A stretch of 64,000 bases of DNA from Fodinicurvata sediminis DSM 21159 (GCF_000420625.1 NZ_ATVH01000015.1:310001-374000), one strand, 5' to 3'; shown: positions 28,826-39,350, counted from the first letter of the stretch. The notes: generated by a model from the sequence alone, not told the origin. Numbers and translations: made by a program.

Positions 28826-29697
28826 GAGTTTGTCCCGGCCATTTCCGCAAGCTCCGTGGCAGTGATGTAACGCTGGTTGGGCACGTCGTAGCCGTAACCG
28901 CTGATCAGAGCATGCATGATAACATGCTCCAAGGCTACCGGTTCTCCGTCGTTCAATTCGGCCACGTTCGAACTTTGTATGTCGCGGGAGTAGACGATGA
29001 TGACGTGCCCCGAGCCGATGGCTTCCAGGACGCCGCCAGGGTGGAAGATCACGGCCGAGTCCTCGCCCAGGCCGACGCCGATGTACTCGGGATTGGTGGC
29101 GCCAACTTCCATCAGTCGGGTGAAGCGACCGCGTTCCAGAAAATGGCTGTCGATGATGATGTCTTCGACGAAACCCAGACCGCTGCTCATGCGAACGGCA
29201 CCCTTGCGCAGGGCGTCCGCTGCCTGGCCATTGTAGATCATGGTTGTCGACATGGCAGCGGCGCCGGCGCTGGTGCCGGCCACAACGGCCCCTTTCTCGT
29301 GACTTTCGCGGATGGCCTCGAGCAGTGGGGAGCCTCCCAGGATATTGGTCAGGCGCAACTGGTCGCCGCCGGTGAAGAAGATCGTTCCGCAGCGCTTCAC
29401 CGTTTCGATATGCTGCTCCTCGCGGGCATCCTCGCGTGTGCGCACGTCGATGCGATGCATGCGCTCCGCCCCGATGCGGCTGAATACGTCCTCATAGATG
29501 GGATAGATTTCGTCGGGAATGCCACTGGCCGTTGCGATCACGGCAACCTGCCGGTTGCCTTCCGGAGCCAGGTCCAGGACGCGGCGCAGGATTTCCAGGT
29601 CCGATTCCTTGTCCTCGGCGCCGCCGATGGCGACCAGTCTTCCGTTCTTCTGCCAGGGGTGTTTCGTTGTTTCGGTGGGGTTCGCGCTATCGTTCAT
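28822..29697 (-). CDS. cphB: Cyanophycinase
   Basis: A 291-residue serine exopeptidase of family S51 that removes beta-Asp-Arg dipeptides from cyanophycin. The catalytic serine is Ser143 in GTSAGAAAMS, and the preceding FFTGGDQLRLT and LVAIGGAEDK blocks are characteristic. The first 15 residues (Asn/Thr rich) are a small extension before the conserved core. No signal peptide is visible, so it is intracellular. It precedes cphA in the same operon. The beta-Asp-Arg product would be cut by the isoaspartyl peptidase encoded at 21689-22618. Confidence 0.97.
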   Translation of the reverse strand: MNDSANPTETTKHPWQKNGRLVAIGGAEDKESDLEILRRVLDLAPEGNRQVAVIATASGIPDEIYPIYEDVFSRIGAERMHRIDVRTREDAREEQHIETVKRCGTIFFTGGDQLRLTNILGGSPLLEAIRESHEKGAVVAGTSAGAAAMSTTMIYNGQAADALRKGAVRMSSGLGFVEDIIIDSHFLERGRFTRLMEVGATNPEYIGVGLGEDSAVIFHPGGVLEAIGSGHVIIVYSRDIQSSNVAELNDGEPVALEHVIMHALISGYGYDVPNQRYITATELAEMAGTNS

Positions 29698-29860
29698 AGG
29701 GTCTCTGCTTCCTGGGTCCTGTGAAGGGCGAGTCTAGAGACCTGCCCTGCCACCTTGAACCCCCTTTTTACGTTAAAATCCAGCCCTAGTTTCGCGAACG
29801 TGCTTTTAGCCGCCATTTGTTCGTACAATTGGAAGTGAAGGCTGTCTGCTGAAACGAGAG

Positions 29861-30772
29861 TCAACCCCGAACCTGAAGATGCCTGGAGGTTTCCACGAAA
29901 TTCAGAACGGCACGTGACCTGTTTGCGCGTTTCCAGACAAGAACGGTCTTGCTCCTGAAATCGGGGTGAACGACCGGGCGGGCTTCAACACGGTTACCCA
30001 AGTAGTCAAGCAGGCTTTCCGGATAGATGGTGATTCCTAGGCCAGCTGCAACCAATCCAATCAGGGCGAGTGGATTGGTGGCTTCCAGCGCCGGACTGAG
30101 GCGCATGCCGTGCTGGTTGAAGATATCCTCGAGCTTCCAGCGATACTCGCCCCATTCCTCCATGTCGCCAAGGATGAGCTTCTGATCCTTTAGGTCACGG
30201 GGAGACAGGGTTTGTTTGTGCAAGAGGGAATGATCCCTGGGGGTGACGGCATAAAGCCGCTCATCGGTCAATTGAAGACAGTGATAGTCCGAGTTGTCGA
30301 AAGGGCCGATCATGAAGCCGAGATCGACTTCATCGTTGGCCAGCGCGATCTTTTGGCCCTGGGTGCGGAGACTGCGCAACTCGAGGTCAATGTCGGGATA
30401 CTGTTGCTGGTAACGCGCAACGATCTGCGGGACCAATTCCGTTGCGGCAAAGGCCATGTAGGCCACGCGCACTTGTCCTGCCTTGCCCTGGGCAATGCGC
30501 CTTGCGGATTCCACGGAGTTTGCATAGTCCGCCAGAAGCGGGGTCAGACCCTTGCAGAGCTCTTGCCCTGCGGCAGTTAGGGTGACATCCCGCGTGGTCC
30601 GTTCGAGCAGCTTGTAGTCGAGCAGGTCTTCAAGCTTCTTGATTCTGCGACTCAAGGCCGATTGATCTATGACCAGCCGCTCCGCGGCACGGCGGAAATT
30701 CAATTCCTCTGCCATAACCATGAAGGATTTCAGCAGGGTAGCATCGGGTGTCAGGTCCGTGGTTCGTAGCAT
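29861..30772 (-). CDS. LysR-family transcriptional regulator
   Basis: A 303-residue LysR regulator: winged helix at about residues 10-70 (MAEELNFRRAAERLVIDQSALSRRIKKLE pattern, seen as the RRAAERL and SALSRRIKKLE blocks) and a two-lobed effector domain from about residue 95. It is transcribed away from the N-carbamoylsarcosine-amidase-like gene, with 178 bases between the start codons, the usual arrangement for a LysR protein controlling its neighbour. No clear T-N11-A palindrome was identified in the gap. The regulated compound is unknown. Confidence 0.92.
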   Translation of the reverse strand: MLRTTDLTPDATLLKSFMVMAEELNFRRAAERLVIDQSALSRRIKKLEDLLDYKLLERTTRDVTLTAAGQELCKGLTPLLADYANSVESARRIAQGKAGQVRVAYMAFAATELVPQIVARYQQQYPDIDLELRSLRTQGQKIALANDEVDLGFMIGPFDNSDYHCLQLTDERLYAVTPRDHSLLHKQTLSPRDLKDQKLILGDMEEWGEYRWKLEDIFNQHGMRLSPALEATNPLALIGLVAAGLGITIYPESLLDYLGNRVEARPVVHPDFRSKTVLVWKRANRSRAVLNFVETSRHLQVRG

Positions 30773-30950
30773 CTCGTGTCATTTCCGATTAATGCATTTC
30801 ACGCAATTATAAATGAGAAACCGTCAATTCCAAAGCAATGAGCTATCTGTTTAACTAGACATGCTTTCAAAAGCTGGAAGCAACCGATTTAGCCTGAATG
30901 GCCGTTATTTCCGGGGGTTTCGGAAACCGGTGGGGAGCGAGGAGAAGACC

Positions 30951-31673
30951 ATGAGTGAAGTTGATAGCCGTGAACTCGAGCGCATGCTGCAGTCTGCATT
31001 TGATGCATCAACTGAACTGTACAAGGAGCGTGGCTTTCAGCGCCGTGTGGGTTTCGGGCGCAAGCCGGCCCTGGTGAGTGTGGACCTGGCAAACGCCTGG
31101 ACGCGCCCCGGCAATCCCTTCACCTGTGACCAGGAGAAGATGGACAACGAGATCATTCCCGGCATGCAGAAGCTTCTGAAAGCCTTCCGGGCCAATGGCC
31201 TGCCGGTCGTCCATGTTACCACGGCCTACGAGATTACCGATCGAAACGCCGACTTCACGGATATGGGTCTGTGGCACAACAAGATCCCCGTGGAAGCCGT
31301 TAACCTGAAGGACGAAGACCTCTGGGCCATCGATAGCCGCATCGCACCGGTCGAGGGCGAGTACACCTTGCTGAAGAAGCGGGCGAGTTCCTTCCATGGA
31401 ACGGAACTGGCCGGCATCCTGCGCGCCAACAACGTCGACACGATCCTTGTCACGGGTGTTACGGCTTGTGCCTGTGTGCGCCAGACAATCTGTGACGGCA
31501 TTGCCGATGGCTTCCGGCCCATTGCGGTTCGGGAATGCATTGGTGACCGCGTGCCGGGCGCTGTTGCCTGGAACCTCTTCGACATTGATGCCAAGTTCGG
31601 CGATGTTCATTCCGTCGATGAGTGCGTTGACTACCTGAACAAGGTGAATTCCATGAACGCCGCTGCGGAGTGA
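30951..31673 (+). CDS. Isochorismatase-fold amidohydrolase, N-carbamoylsarcosine amidase-like
   Basis: A 240-residue cysteine hydrolase. The triad can be placed: Asp45 (VSVDLANAW), Lys142 (LLKKRASSF) and Cys175 (VTGVTACACVR). The closest family I recognise is N-carbamoylsarcosine amidohydrolase, which releases sarcosine, CO2 and ammonia in creatinine breakdown. A sarcosine oxidase operon starts 1.2 kb downstream, which supports this. The ATG at 30951 follows GAGGAGAAG; earlier in-frame ATGs lack a site. A strong bidirectional terminator closes the gene. Other ureido or maleamate substrates cannot be excluded. Confidence 0.87.
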   Translation: MSEVDSRELERMLQSAFDASTELYKERGFQRRVGFGRKPALVSVDLANAWTRPGNPFTCDQEKMDNEIIPGMQKLLKAFRANGLPVVHVTTAYEITDRNADFTDMGLWHNKIPVEAVNLKDEDLWAIDSRIAPVEGEYTLLKKRASSFHGTELAGILRANNVDTILVTGVTACACVRQTICDGIADGFRPIAVRECIGDRVPGAVAWNLFDIDAKFGDVHSVDECVDYLNKVNSMNAAAE

Positions 31674-31723
31674 TGGATTAAGGGCGTCTGCTGAACCGCA
31701 GGCGTCTGTTCAGGACAGCCCCG

Positions 31724-31757
31724 AAAACCCCGCGCAAGTCACTTGCGCGGGGTTTTT
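31724..31757. terminator. Bidirectional intrinsic terminator
   Basis: A perfect 15-base-pair inverted repeat (31724-31738 with 31742-31756, three-base loop TCA) has A4 on its left edge and T5 on its right, so it can stop transcription on both strands. It separates the plus-strand amidohydrolase from the convergent GlxA-type regulator, whose stop codon is at 31758-31760. Confidence 0.93.
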
Positions 31758-32801
31758 CTATCGCAGCGCTTCGGGTGAGGGGACCTGTTTGCGGAAGACC
31801 TCGGGGGTCAGACCTTCGCGGTCGTGGAAGACGCGGATGAAGTGGGAGAGGTCGCAGAAGCCGGTGGAGGTGGCGATGTCGGTGATCGTCAACTCGGGCT
31901 GACGCAGCATGAACTTGGCCTGGGCCAGGCGCATGCGGGTACCGGCTTCGGCCGGGGTCAGGCCCAGGGCCTTGTGGAAGTGGCGTTCCAGCTTGCGGCG
32001 GCTGACCTGCAGGCCGCGAGCCAGTTCGGCAATGGTGAGCGGGTCGTCCATGGCCTGCTGCATGCGGATCAGTGCCTTGCGCACCAGCGGGTCGCGCGTG
32101 GTCAGCTCCATGGGCAGGCCGGGCTGGGGATTGTCGCCGGTCATGGCCTCGTCGATGATCATGATGTGAAGGCTTTTGCGGGCGGCGGAGCGTCCGATGT
32201 GACGATCCACCAGGAAGGCGGCCAGATGGGCCGAACTGGCCCCGCCCGAACAGGTCAGGCGGTCCCGGTCGACAATGAAGATCTGGTCCGAGATGGGGAC
32301 CAGTCCGTCGAACTGCTCCAGGAAGTCGGCGTGGTGGAACCAGCTGACACAGCAGTGATAGCCCTGCATCAAACCGGCCCGGTGCAGGATGAAGGCGCCG
32401 GTGCATACCCCCACCAGCGGGACGCCCAGTTCGGCGGCGCGCCTCAGGTAGGTGACGTACTCGGGATTGAGCTTCTCGATCTCGTCGATCAGGCCACCCA
32501 CCACGACGATGTAGTCGAAGCGCCGCGGATCCTCCAGGCGCTCGTCCGGCTGGATGGTCACGCCACAGCTGGAGCGCACCGGATTCATCGAGGCCGAGAG
32601 CACCTTCCAGCTGCAGTGGATCGGGCGGGAGCGGTCACCTTCGTCGGCCGCCAGGCGCAGGACATCCACGAAGTTGGCAAAGGCGGACAGGGTGAAGCGC
32701 CGGGCCAGCACGAAGCCGATGCGCAGGCGCGGTGTCGAGCCGTTCTGCAAAGCTGTGACCTCCGACAGGGTTGACGCAAATATAACGTCATCATGACGCA
32801 T
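31758..32801 (-). CDS. GlxA-family AraC-type regulator
   Basis: A 347-residue regulator with an N-terminal DJ-1/PfpI-like domain (about 25-195; [21 protein letters not shown]) and a C-terminal AraC double helix-turn-helix (about 235-340; [33 protein letters not shown]). This is the architecture of GbdR and SouR, which activate glycine betaine and sarcosine catabolism in pseudomonads. It is divergent from the sarcosine oxidase operon, with 71 bases between start codons, so it is the likely activator of soxBDAG-glyA-sdaA. The effector is inferred, not seen. Confidence 0.93.
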   Translation of the reverse strand: MRHDDVIFASTLSEVTALQNGSTPRLRIGFVLARRFTLSAFANFVDVLRLAADEGDRSRPIHCSWKVLSASMNPVRSSCGVTIQPDERLEDPRRFDYIVVVGGLIDEIEKLNPEYVTYLRRAAELGVPLVGVCTGAFILHRAGLMQGYHCCVSWFHHADFLEQFDGLVPISDQIFIVDRDRLTCSGGASSAHLAAFLVDRHIGRSAARKSLHIMIIDEAMTGDNPQPGLPMELTTRDPLVRKALIRMQQAMDDPLTIAELARGLQVSRRKLERHFHKALGLTPAEAGTRMRLAQAKFMLRQPELTITDIATSTGFCDLSHFIRVFHDREGLTPEVFRKQVPSPEALR

Positions 32802-32872
32802 TAATACAGCCCTCGAAAGGTCTTTCTCTTCAACAATTCCACCTGTTTCGCTCTACGCACGAGGACCTTGCC

Positions 32873-34126
32873 ATGACGCGATTTTCGGCGCTTTCCCTCC
32901 TGAAGAACGCCATGACCGGTAACAAGGACTGGGATCCTCAGTGGCCGGATTCCGAACCGAAGCAGGAATACGACGTCATCATCGTCGGGGCCGGCGGGCA
33001 TGGCCTGGGGGCGGCCTATTACCTGGCCAAGGAGCACGGCATCACCAACGTGGCCGTGCTCGACAAGGGCTGGCTGGGCGGCGGCAACACCGGCCGCAAC
33101 ACCACGATCATTCGATCCAACTATCTCTATGACGAAAGCGCGCGGATGTACGATCACGCGCTGGACCTCTGGGAGGGCCTGAGCCAGGAGCTGAACTACA
33201 ACGTCATGTTCTCGCAGCGCGGCGTGATGATGCTGGCGCACAATGTGCACGACGTTCAGAGCTTCCAGCGCCATCTGCATTCCAACCGCCTGAACGGGGT
33301 GGACAACCAGTGGCTGACCCCGGAAGAGGCCAAGGCCTATTGCCCGCCGCTCGATATTTCCAAGTCCGCACGCTATCCCGTGATGGGCGCGGCCCTGCAA
33401 CGCCGGGCCGGAACCGCACGCCATGACGCCGTGGCCTGGGGGTATGCCCGCGCAGCGGCGGCACGCGGGGTCGACATCGTGCAGAACTGCCCCGTCACGG
33501 CCATCCGCCGTGATTCCAATGGCGCCGTGGAAGGGGTCGAGACGGCGCGTGGCTTCATCAAGGCCAAGAAGGTGGCGGTTTCCGCTGCGGGGCACACATC
33601 CGTCCTGATGGATACGGCGGGCGTGCGCCTGCCACTGGAAAGCTTCCCCTTGCAGGCCCTGGTCAGCGAGCCGGTCAAGCCCATCTTCCCCTGTGTGGTC
33701 ATGTCCAACACGGTGCACGCCTATGTCAGCCAGTCGGACAAGGGCGAGCTTGTGATCGGCGCCGGCACCGACCAGTACACCAGCTATTCCCAGCGGGGCG
33801 GACTGCCCCACATACAACACACCGTGGCGGCCGTCTGCGAGGTCTTCCCGATTTTCACGCGCATGCGGATGCTGCGCAAATGGGGCGGCATCGTGGATGT
33901 GACGCCCGACCGCTCGCCCATCCTGAACAAGACCCCGGTCCAGGGGCTTTACGTCAACTGCGGCTGGGGGACCGGCGGCTTCAAGGCCACGCCGGGGGCG
34001 GCCAATGTCCTGGCCTGGACCGTGGCCAAGGACGAACCGCACCCGATCAATGCCCCCTTCCACCTGGATCGTTTCCGCACAGGACGCCTGATCGACGAGG
34101 CCGCGGCCGCGGCCGTGGCCCATTGA
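32873..34126 (+). CDS. soxB: Sarcosine oxidase subunit beta
   Basis: A 417-residue flavoprotein subunit of heterotetrameric sarcosine oxidase, the part that oxidizes sarcosine at a noncovalent FAD and holds the covalent FMN. The dinucleotide motif is [14 protein letters not shown] (residues 35-48). His184 in ARHDAVAWG fits the His that carries the covalent FMN in this family. The C-terminal [13 protein letters not shown] block is characteristic. First gene of a six-gene operon running soxB-soxD-soxA-soxG-glyA-sdaA. Confidence 0.97.
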   Translation: MTRFSALSLLKNAMTGNKDWDPQWPDSEPKQEYDVIIVGAGGHGLGAAYYLAKEHGITNVAVLDKGWLGGGNTGRNTTIIRSNYLYDESARMYDHALDLWEGLSQELNYNVMFSQRGVMMLAHNVHDVQSFQRHLHSNRLNGVDNQWLTPEEAKAYCPPLDISKSARYPVMGAALQRRAGTARHDAVAWGYARAAAARGVDIVQNCPVTAIRRDSNGAVEGVETARGFIKAKKVAVSAAGHTSVLMDTAGVRLPLESFPLQALVSEPVKPIFPCVVMSNTVHAYVSQSDKGELVIGAGTDQYTSYSQRGGLPHIQHTVAAVCEVFPIFTRMRMLRKWGGIVDVTPDRSPILNKTPVQGLYVNCGWGTGGFKATPGAANVLAWTVAKDEPHPINAPFHLDRFRTGRLIDEAAAAAVAH

Positions 34127-34151
34127 CGGCGCTGCGCGAAGGAGAGAACCG

Positions 34152-34460
34152 ATGCTGCTGATCCATTGCCCCTACTGCGATGAAGACCTGCCGGAACTGG
34201 AGTTCACCTATGCCGGCGAAGCCCATATCGACCGTCCTGCGGATCCCGCCAGCCTGGATGACGAGGCCTGGCGCGACTACCTCTTCATCCGCTCGAACGT
34301 GAAGGGCCCGCACTACGAGCGCTGGCGCCACAATCATGGCTGTGCGCGTTTCTTCAATGCCGTGCGGGATACCGTCAGCGACCGCTTCCTGACCACCTAC
34401 CGGGTGGGTGACCCGCGCCCGGACCTGGCAAGCCTGACCGGAAAGGAGGGCAAGGAATGA
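34152..34460 (+). CDS. soxD: Sarcosine oxidase subunit delta
   Basis: A 102-residue small zinc-binding subunit of heterotetrameric sarcosine oxidase. The start MLLIHCPYCDEDLPELEF includes the Cys-x2-Cys pair, with His and Cys residues later (RHNHGCARFF) completing the usual pattern. It follows soxB after 25 bases with a GGAGAG ribosome site, and its stop overlaps the soxA start by four bases (34457-34460). Length is normal for the family. Confidence 0.96.
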   Translation: MLLIHCPYCDEDLPELEFTYAGEAHIDRPADPASLDDEAWRDYLFIRSNVKGPHYERWRHNHGCARFFNAVRDTVSDRFLTTYRVGDPRPDLASLTGKEGKE

Positions 34461-37450
34461 CGGCCTTTCGTGTTGCAGAGTCCGGACGTGTCCGCCACGA
34501 CCGCCCCGTCGAGTTCCAGTTCGATGGACGCCGCTATCAGGGACTGGAAGGGGATACCCTGGCCTCGGCCCTGCTGGCCAACGGGGTCCACCTGCTGGGC
34601 CGTTCGTTCAAGTATCACCGGCCACGCGGCATCCTGACCGCCGGGTCGGAGGAGCCCAATGCCCTGGTCGGCACACGGCGCGGCCCGGACCGCTACGAGC
34701 CCAACACCCGTGCCACGGTGCAGGAGATCTGGGACGGGCTGCAGGCAGAGAGCCAGAACCGCTATCCCAGGCTGTCCTTCGACCTGGGGGCGATCAACGA
34801 CCGACTCTACATGCTTTTCTCGGCCGGTTTCTACTACAAGACCTTCATGTGGCCGCGCAGCTTCTGGGAACGGGTCTACGAGCCGCTGATCCGCCGGGCC
34901 GCCGGCCTGGGCAAGGCGCCCCAGGAACCCGATCCCGATCGCTATGCCGAACGCTACCTGCACAGCGATATCCTGGTGGTGGGCGGTGGCCCGGCCGGTC
35001 TGTCGGCGGCGCACAGTGCGGCCAAGGCCGGCGCCAGCGTGGTCCTGGTGGACGAATCCGCCGAGATGGGGGGACACCTGCTGTCCGAGCCCGGCCTGGT
35101 CATCGATGGCCAGCCTGCCTGGGACTGGCTGGCCAGCATGCTGGAGGAACTGCGCCACCTGGGCGTGCGCGTCATGTCGCGGACCACGGCCATTGGCTAC
35201 TATCACCAGAACTTCGTGGCGCTCTGCGAACGCTTGAGCGACCACCTGAAGGAGGCTCCCCCCAACCTTCCGCGCGAGCGCCTGTGGCAGGTCCGCGCCG
35301 GACAGGTGGTGCTGGCCCAGGGTGCGCTGGAAAAGCCCCTGGTGTTCGACGGCAACGACCGGCCCGGCATCATGCTGGCCGGGGCGGCTCAGACCTATCT
35401 GCACCGCTATGGCGTGCGCGTTGGGGACCGTGTCGTGGTCGCGACTTCGCATGATTCGGCATGGCATGCCGCCTTCGACCTGTCCGATGCCGGCAGCCGC
35501 GTGGAGGCCATCGTCGATACGCGGGCCAATCCCTCGGACGCCTTGAAGCAGGCGGCACAAAGCCGTGGCATCCGGGTCCTGGCGGGGCATACGGTCACCG
35601 GCACCAGCGGCCGCCTGCGCGTCAATTCGGTGCGGGTGAACCCGGTGAAGGATGGCCGGGTCGGGGCGGCCGAAACGCTTGGCTGTGACAGCCTGCTGAT
35701 GTCCGGCGGCTGGACACCGTCATTGCACCTCTTCTCGCATACCAAGGGGACCCTGCGCTGGGACGAGGAAAGCGAGGCCTTTCTGCCGGATCAGCAGGCC
35801 GAGGCCTGTCACATTACCGGCGCCGGTCGCGGGCTCTGGGGTGTGGAAGCCGCGCTTCAGGACGGTGACCGGCGCGGGGCAGAGGCGGCCGAAGCCGCTG
35901 GCCAAAAGCCGGAAAGCGGAGCCTTCCAGGTCGAGCACGATCGCACCGGCAGCGGCGAGACGCATCGCGAACTGCCGAGCGACCGCAAGCCTGGGCGTGC
36001 GCGGGCCTTCGTGGACTACCAGAACGACGTGACGGCCAAGGACATACGCCTGGCCGTACGCGAGGGCATGAAGTCCATTGAGCACGTGAAGCGCTACACC
36101 ACCAACGGCATGGCCACCGACCAGGGCAAGCTGTCGAACATGAACGGCCTGATGATCGCAGCGGATGCCGTGGGCAAGGCGCCGCCCCAGGTGGGCCTCA
36201 CGACCTTCCGGCCGCCCTATACGCCGACGACCTTCGGCGCCTTTGCCGGCTATCACCGGGGCGACCACTTCGAGGTGGTGCGCAAGACACCCATCGACAG
36301 CTGGGCCGAGGAGAACGGAGCGGTTTTCGAGCCGGTTTCTCAATGGCGCCGTGCCTGGTACTTCCCCCGGCAGGGCGAGGACATGGAGGCGGCCGTGGCC
36401 CGCGAATGCCTGGCCACGCGCAAGTCGCTGGGCATCTTCGACGCCTCGACCCTCGGCAAGATCGAGGTGGCGGGTCCGGATGCGGTGGAGTTCATGAACC
36501 GCATGTACACCAACCCCTGGACGAAGCTGGCACCCGGACGCTGCCGCTATGGCCTGTTGCTGGGCGAGGACGGATTCATTCGCGATGACGGTGTGATCGG
36601 GCGCCTGTCAGATGACCTGTTCCATGTCACCACCACTACCGGCGGCGCCGCACGCGTACTGACCATGATGGAGGACTATCTGCAGACCGAGTGGCCGGAC
36701 CTGAATGTCTGGCTGACCTCGACCACCGAGCAGTGGGCCACCATCGCGCTCAACGGTCCCAATGCGAGGCGTGTTCTGGAACCCTTCGTCGAGGGCCAGG
36801 ACCTGTCGCCCGAGGCCTTCGTCCACATGTCCGTGGCCGAGTGCAGGGTAGCCGGTTTCCCGGCGCGCCTGTTCCGCCTGAGCTTTACCGGCGAGTTGAG
36901 CTTCGAGATCAACGTGCCGGCGCGCTACGGGCGCGACCTCTGGGAAAAGCTCTACGAGGCCGGACAGCAGTTCGACATCTGCCCCTACGGCACGGAGACC
37001 ATGCACGTGCTGCGCGCCGAGAAGGGCTTCATCATCGTCGGTCAGGACACCGACGGGACGGTGACGCCGGACGATGCCGGCATGAGCTGGGCCGTGGGCA
37101 AGAAGAAGACGGACTTCGTCGGCATGCGTTCGCTCAGCCGCCCCGACCTGGTGGCGCCCGGGCGCAAGCAGCTGGTCGGCCTGCTGACCGAGGACGGCTC
37201 GGTGCGACTGGATGAGGGCGCACAGGTTGTGGCCGATCCGAACCAGTCGGTGCCCATGGCGATGATCGGGCACGTCAGTTCGTCCTATCACAGCGCCACG
37301 CTGGGCCGTTCCATTGCACTGGCCCTTCTGAAGGATGGCCGGAACCTGAAGGGGCAGGAGGTCTATGTTCCGTTGCCCAGCGGCCTGCACAAGGCCCGTG
37401 TGACCGACACGGTATTCTATGATCCCGAAGGCGAGCGCCTGAAGGTCTGA
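34457..37450 (+). CDS. soxA: Sarcosine oxidase subunit alpha
   Basis: A 997-residue large subunit. The N-terminal region (1-100) is ferredoxin-like (RPVEFQFDGRRYQGLEGDTLASALLANG), the middle is an NAD-binding dinucleotide domain (VVGGGPAGLSAA near residues 173-184), and from about residue 610 there is a GcvT-like aminomethyltransferase domain that binds tetrahydrofolate (RKSLGIFDASTLGKIEV, TGELSFEINVP). The enzyme passes the methyl carbon as formaldehyde to tetrahydrofolate, giving 5,10-methylene-THF for the SHMT encoded downstream. No truncation or missing domain. Confidence 0.97.
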   Translation: MTAFRVAESGRVRHDRPVEFQFDGRRYQGLEGDTLASALLANGVHLLGRSFKYHRPRGILTAGSEEPNALVGTRRGPDRYEPNTRATVQEIWDGLQAESQNRYPRLSFDLGAINDRLYMLFSAGFYYKTFMWPRSFWERVYEPLIRRAAGLGKAPQEPDPDRYAERYLHSDILVVGGGPAGLSAAHSAAKAGASVVLVDESAEMGGHLLSEPGLVIDGQPAWDWLASMLEELRHLGVRVMSRTTAIGYYHQNFVALCERLSDHLKEAPPNLPRERLWQVRAGQVVLAQGALEKPLVFDGNDRPGIMLAGAAQTYLHRYGVRVGDRVVVATSHDSAWHAAFDLSDAGSRVEAIVDTRANPSDALKQAAQSRGIRVLAGHTVTGTSGRLRVNSVRVNPVKDGRVGAAETLGCDSLLMSGGWTPSLHLFSHTKGTLRWDEESEAFLPDQQAEACHITGAGRGLWGVEAALQDGDRRGAEAAEAAGQKPESGAFQVEHDRTGSGETHRELPSDRKPGRARAFVDYQNDVTAKDIRLAVREGMKSIEHVKRYTTNGMATDQGKLSNMNGLMIAADAVGKAPPQVGLTTFRPPYTPTTFGAFAGYHRGDHFEVVRKTPIDSWAEENGAVFEPVSQWRRAWYFPRQGEDMEAAVARECLATRKSLGIFDASTLGKIEVAGPDAVEFMNRMYTNPWTKLAPGRCRYGLLLGEDGFIRDDGVIGRLSDDLFHVTTTTGGAARVLTMMEDYLQTEWPDLNVWLTSTTEQWATIALNGPNARRVLEPFVEGQDLSPEAFVHMSVAECRVAGFPARLFRLSFTGELSFEINVPARYGRDLWEKLYEAGQQFDICPYGTETMHVLRAEKGFIIVGQDTDGTVTPDDAGMSWAVGKKKTDFVGMRSLSRPDLVAPGRKQLVGLLTEDGSVRLDEGAQVVADPNQSVPMAMIGHVSSSYHSATLGRSIALALLKDGRNLKGQEVYVPLPSGLHKARVTDTVFYDPEGERLKV

Positions 37451-37467
37451 GGCGAAGGAGACGGCAG

Positions 37468-38028
37468 ATGAGCAAAGCAAGCAAGATCAACACGGTGCGA
37501 GGGCCGGTCCAGCTGGAGGTCATGGAGCCGGTGGCGCGCTTCTCCCTGCGCGTGGGCAAGCAGGGCAGACAACAACTGGGACAGGCCCTGGGCCTGGAGC
37601 TGCCGGAGCGCATCGGTATGCGCAGCAGCCAGGGGGGCCGCGAGGCGCTCTGCCTGGGTCCGGACGAGTGGGTGGTTCTGGCGCCCGAGGCCGAGCGTGA
37701 GGCGCTTTTCACCGCTGCGCTCGAGGCCTATGCGGAGGTTCCGCATAGCCTGGCGGAGATCAGCGACCGCGAAATCACCCTGCGCCTCGAGGGAGAACGG
37801 GCGACGGACCTTCTGACCATTGCCTGTCCGCGCAATCTGGAGCTGATGCCGCCAGGAAGCGGCCGGCGAACCGTCATGGGCGGCATACAGGTCGTGCTCT
37901 GGCGCGACGGGCAGGATGCCTACCGCCTGGATGTCTGGCGCTCCTTCTTCGACTACATCCACTCGCTTCTGGAAACCGGGAACCGCGAATTCGCCGCGGA
38001 AGCCCAACTGGAAAGCCAGAGTGCCTGA
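37468..38028 (+). CDS. soxG: Sarcosine oxidase subunit gamma
   Basis: A 186-residue gamma subunit of heterotetrameric sarcosine oxidase, related to the folate-binding GcvT/YgfZ fold. The segments SLRVGKQGRQQLGQALGL, LGPDEWVVLAPE and the closing YRLDVWRSFFDYIHSLLE are typical. It has an AAGGAG ribosome site 17 bases after soxA. Identification rests as much on operon position as on motifs, because this subunit is poorly conserved. Confidence 0.93.
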   Translation: MSKASKINTVRGPVQLEVMEPVARFSLRVGKQGRQQLGQALGLELPERIGMRSSQGGREALCLGPDEWVVLAPEAEREALFTAALEAYAEVPHSLAEISDREITLRLEGERATDLLTIACPRNLELMPPGSGRRTVMGGIQVVLWRDGQDAYRLDVWRSFFDYIHSLLETGNREFAAEAQLESQSA

Positions 38029-38072
38029 GGCAGAACAGCAGGCCAGTATACGCCTGATGCAGGAGACATGAG

Positions 38073-39350
38073 ATGTTCGAGATGACGGCCCAGCCGGGCC
38101 TGACGGACCAGGCCATAGCGGCGGCCATCGACCGGGAACTGGGGCGGCAGCAGAACCAGATCGAACTGATCGCGTCCGAGAATATCGTCTCGCCGGACGT
38201 CCTGGCGGCCCAGGGGTCGGTGCTGACCAACAAGTATGCCGAGGGCTACCCGGGCCGCCGCTATTACGGCGGCTGCGAATACGTGGATGAGGTCGAAACC
38301 ATCGCCCTGGAGCGGGCGCGCCGTCTGTTCGGGGCGGACTACGCGAATGTGCAGCCGCATTCGGGCGCCCAGGCCAACCAGGCGGTCTTCCTGGCTCTGC
38401 TGCAGCCGGGTGATCGAATCATGGGCCTGTCGCTGGCCCACGGCGGGCACCTGACCCATGGCTCGCCGGTGACGATGTCCGGGAAATGGTTCGATGTGGT
38501 GTCCTATGAAGTGCAGCCGGACAGCCATCTGATCGACATGGCCGAGGTGCGCCGCCAGGCCCTGGAAACCCGGCCGAAGATGATCGTGGCCGGGGCCTCG
38601 GCCTACCCGCGGGCCATCGACTTCGCCGCTTTCCGCCGGATTGCGGACGAGGTGGGAGCCTGGCTGATGGTGGACATGGCGCACTACGCCGGGCTTGTCG
38701 CCGCCGGGCACTATCCCGACCCGCTGCCCCATGCACACGTGGTGACCTCGACCACGCACAAGACCCTGCGCGGTCCGCGCGGCGGGCTGATCCTCAGCAA
38801 CGACGTGGAGCTGGGCAAGAAGTTCAACTCGGCGGTCTTCCCGGGGAACCAGGGCGGGCCGTTGATGCATGTGATCGCCGCCAAGGCCGTGGCCTTCGGC
38901 GAAGCGCTGGAGCCGTCCTTCCGTGACTACGCACGCCAGGTCATCGACAACGCGCGCGCCCTGGCCCAGGTGCTGCAGCAAGGCGGGCTGGGAATCATTT
39001 CCGGGGGCACCGACAGCCACATGGTGCTGGTGGATCTGCGTCCCAAGGGCGTGACCGGCAAGGTGGCCGAGGTGGCCCTGGAGCGCGCCGGCCTGACCTG
39101 CAACAAGAACGCGATCCCCTTCGATCCCGAAAAACCCTTCGTGACCTCGGGCATTCGCCTGGGCAGTTCGGCCGGGACCACCCGGGGCTTCGGGGAAGCG
39201 GAATTCCGCAAGGTGGGCGCGTTGATCCTGAAGGTCCTGGACGCCCAGGGCGGGGGTGAGGAGACAGCCGTCGAACAGGAAGCCGCCGTGCTGGCTGAGG
39301 TCCAGGCGCTCTGCCGCGCCCATCCCATCTACGCTCCATCGGGAGGATGA
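38073..39350 (+). CDS. glyA: Serine hydroxymethyltransferase
   Basis: A 425-residue PLP enzyme that joins glycine and 5,10-methylene-THF to make serine. The PLP lysine is Lys230 in [13 protein letters not shown] (seen as [13 protein letters not shown]), and [30 protein letters not shown] and VNPSGAQANQ-like [10 protein letters not shown] are family hallmarks. Both products of sarcosine oxidase, glycine and methylene-THF, are its substrates, so it directly continues the pathway. It may be a second, pathway-specific copy; the housekeeping glyA is expected elsewhere. Confidence 0.97.
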   Translation: MFEMTAQPGLTDQAIAAAIDRELGRQQNQIELIASENIVSPDVLAAQGSVLTNKYAEGYPGRRYYGGCEYVDEVETIALERARRLFGADYANVQPHSGAQANQAVFLALLQPGDRIMGLSLAHGGHLTHGSPVTMSGKWFDVVSYEVQPDSHLIDMAEVRRQALETRPKMIVAGASAYPRAIDFAAFRRIADEVGAWLMVDMAHYAGLVAAGHYPDPLPHAHVVTSTTHKTLRGPRGGLILSNDVELGKKFNSAVFPGNQGGPLMHVIAAKAVAFGEALEPSFRDYARQVIDNARALAQVLQQGGLGIISGGTDSHMVLVDLRPKGVTGKVAEVALERAGLTCNKNAIPFDPEKPFVTSGIRLGSSAGTTRGFGEAEFRKVGALILKVLDAQGGGEETAVEQEAAVLAEVQALCRAHPIYAPSGG

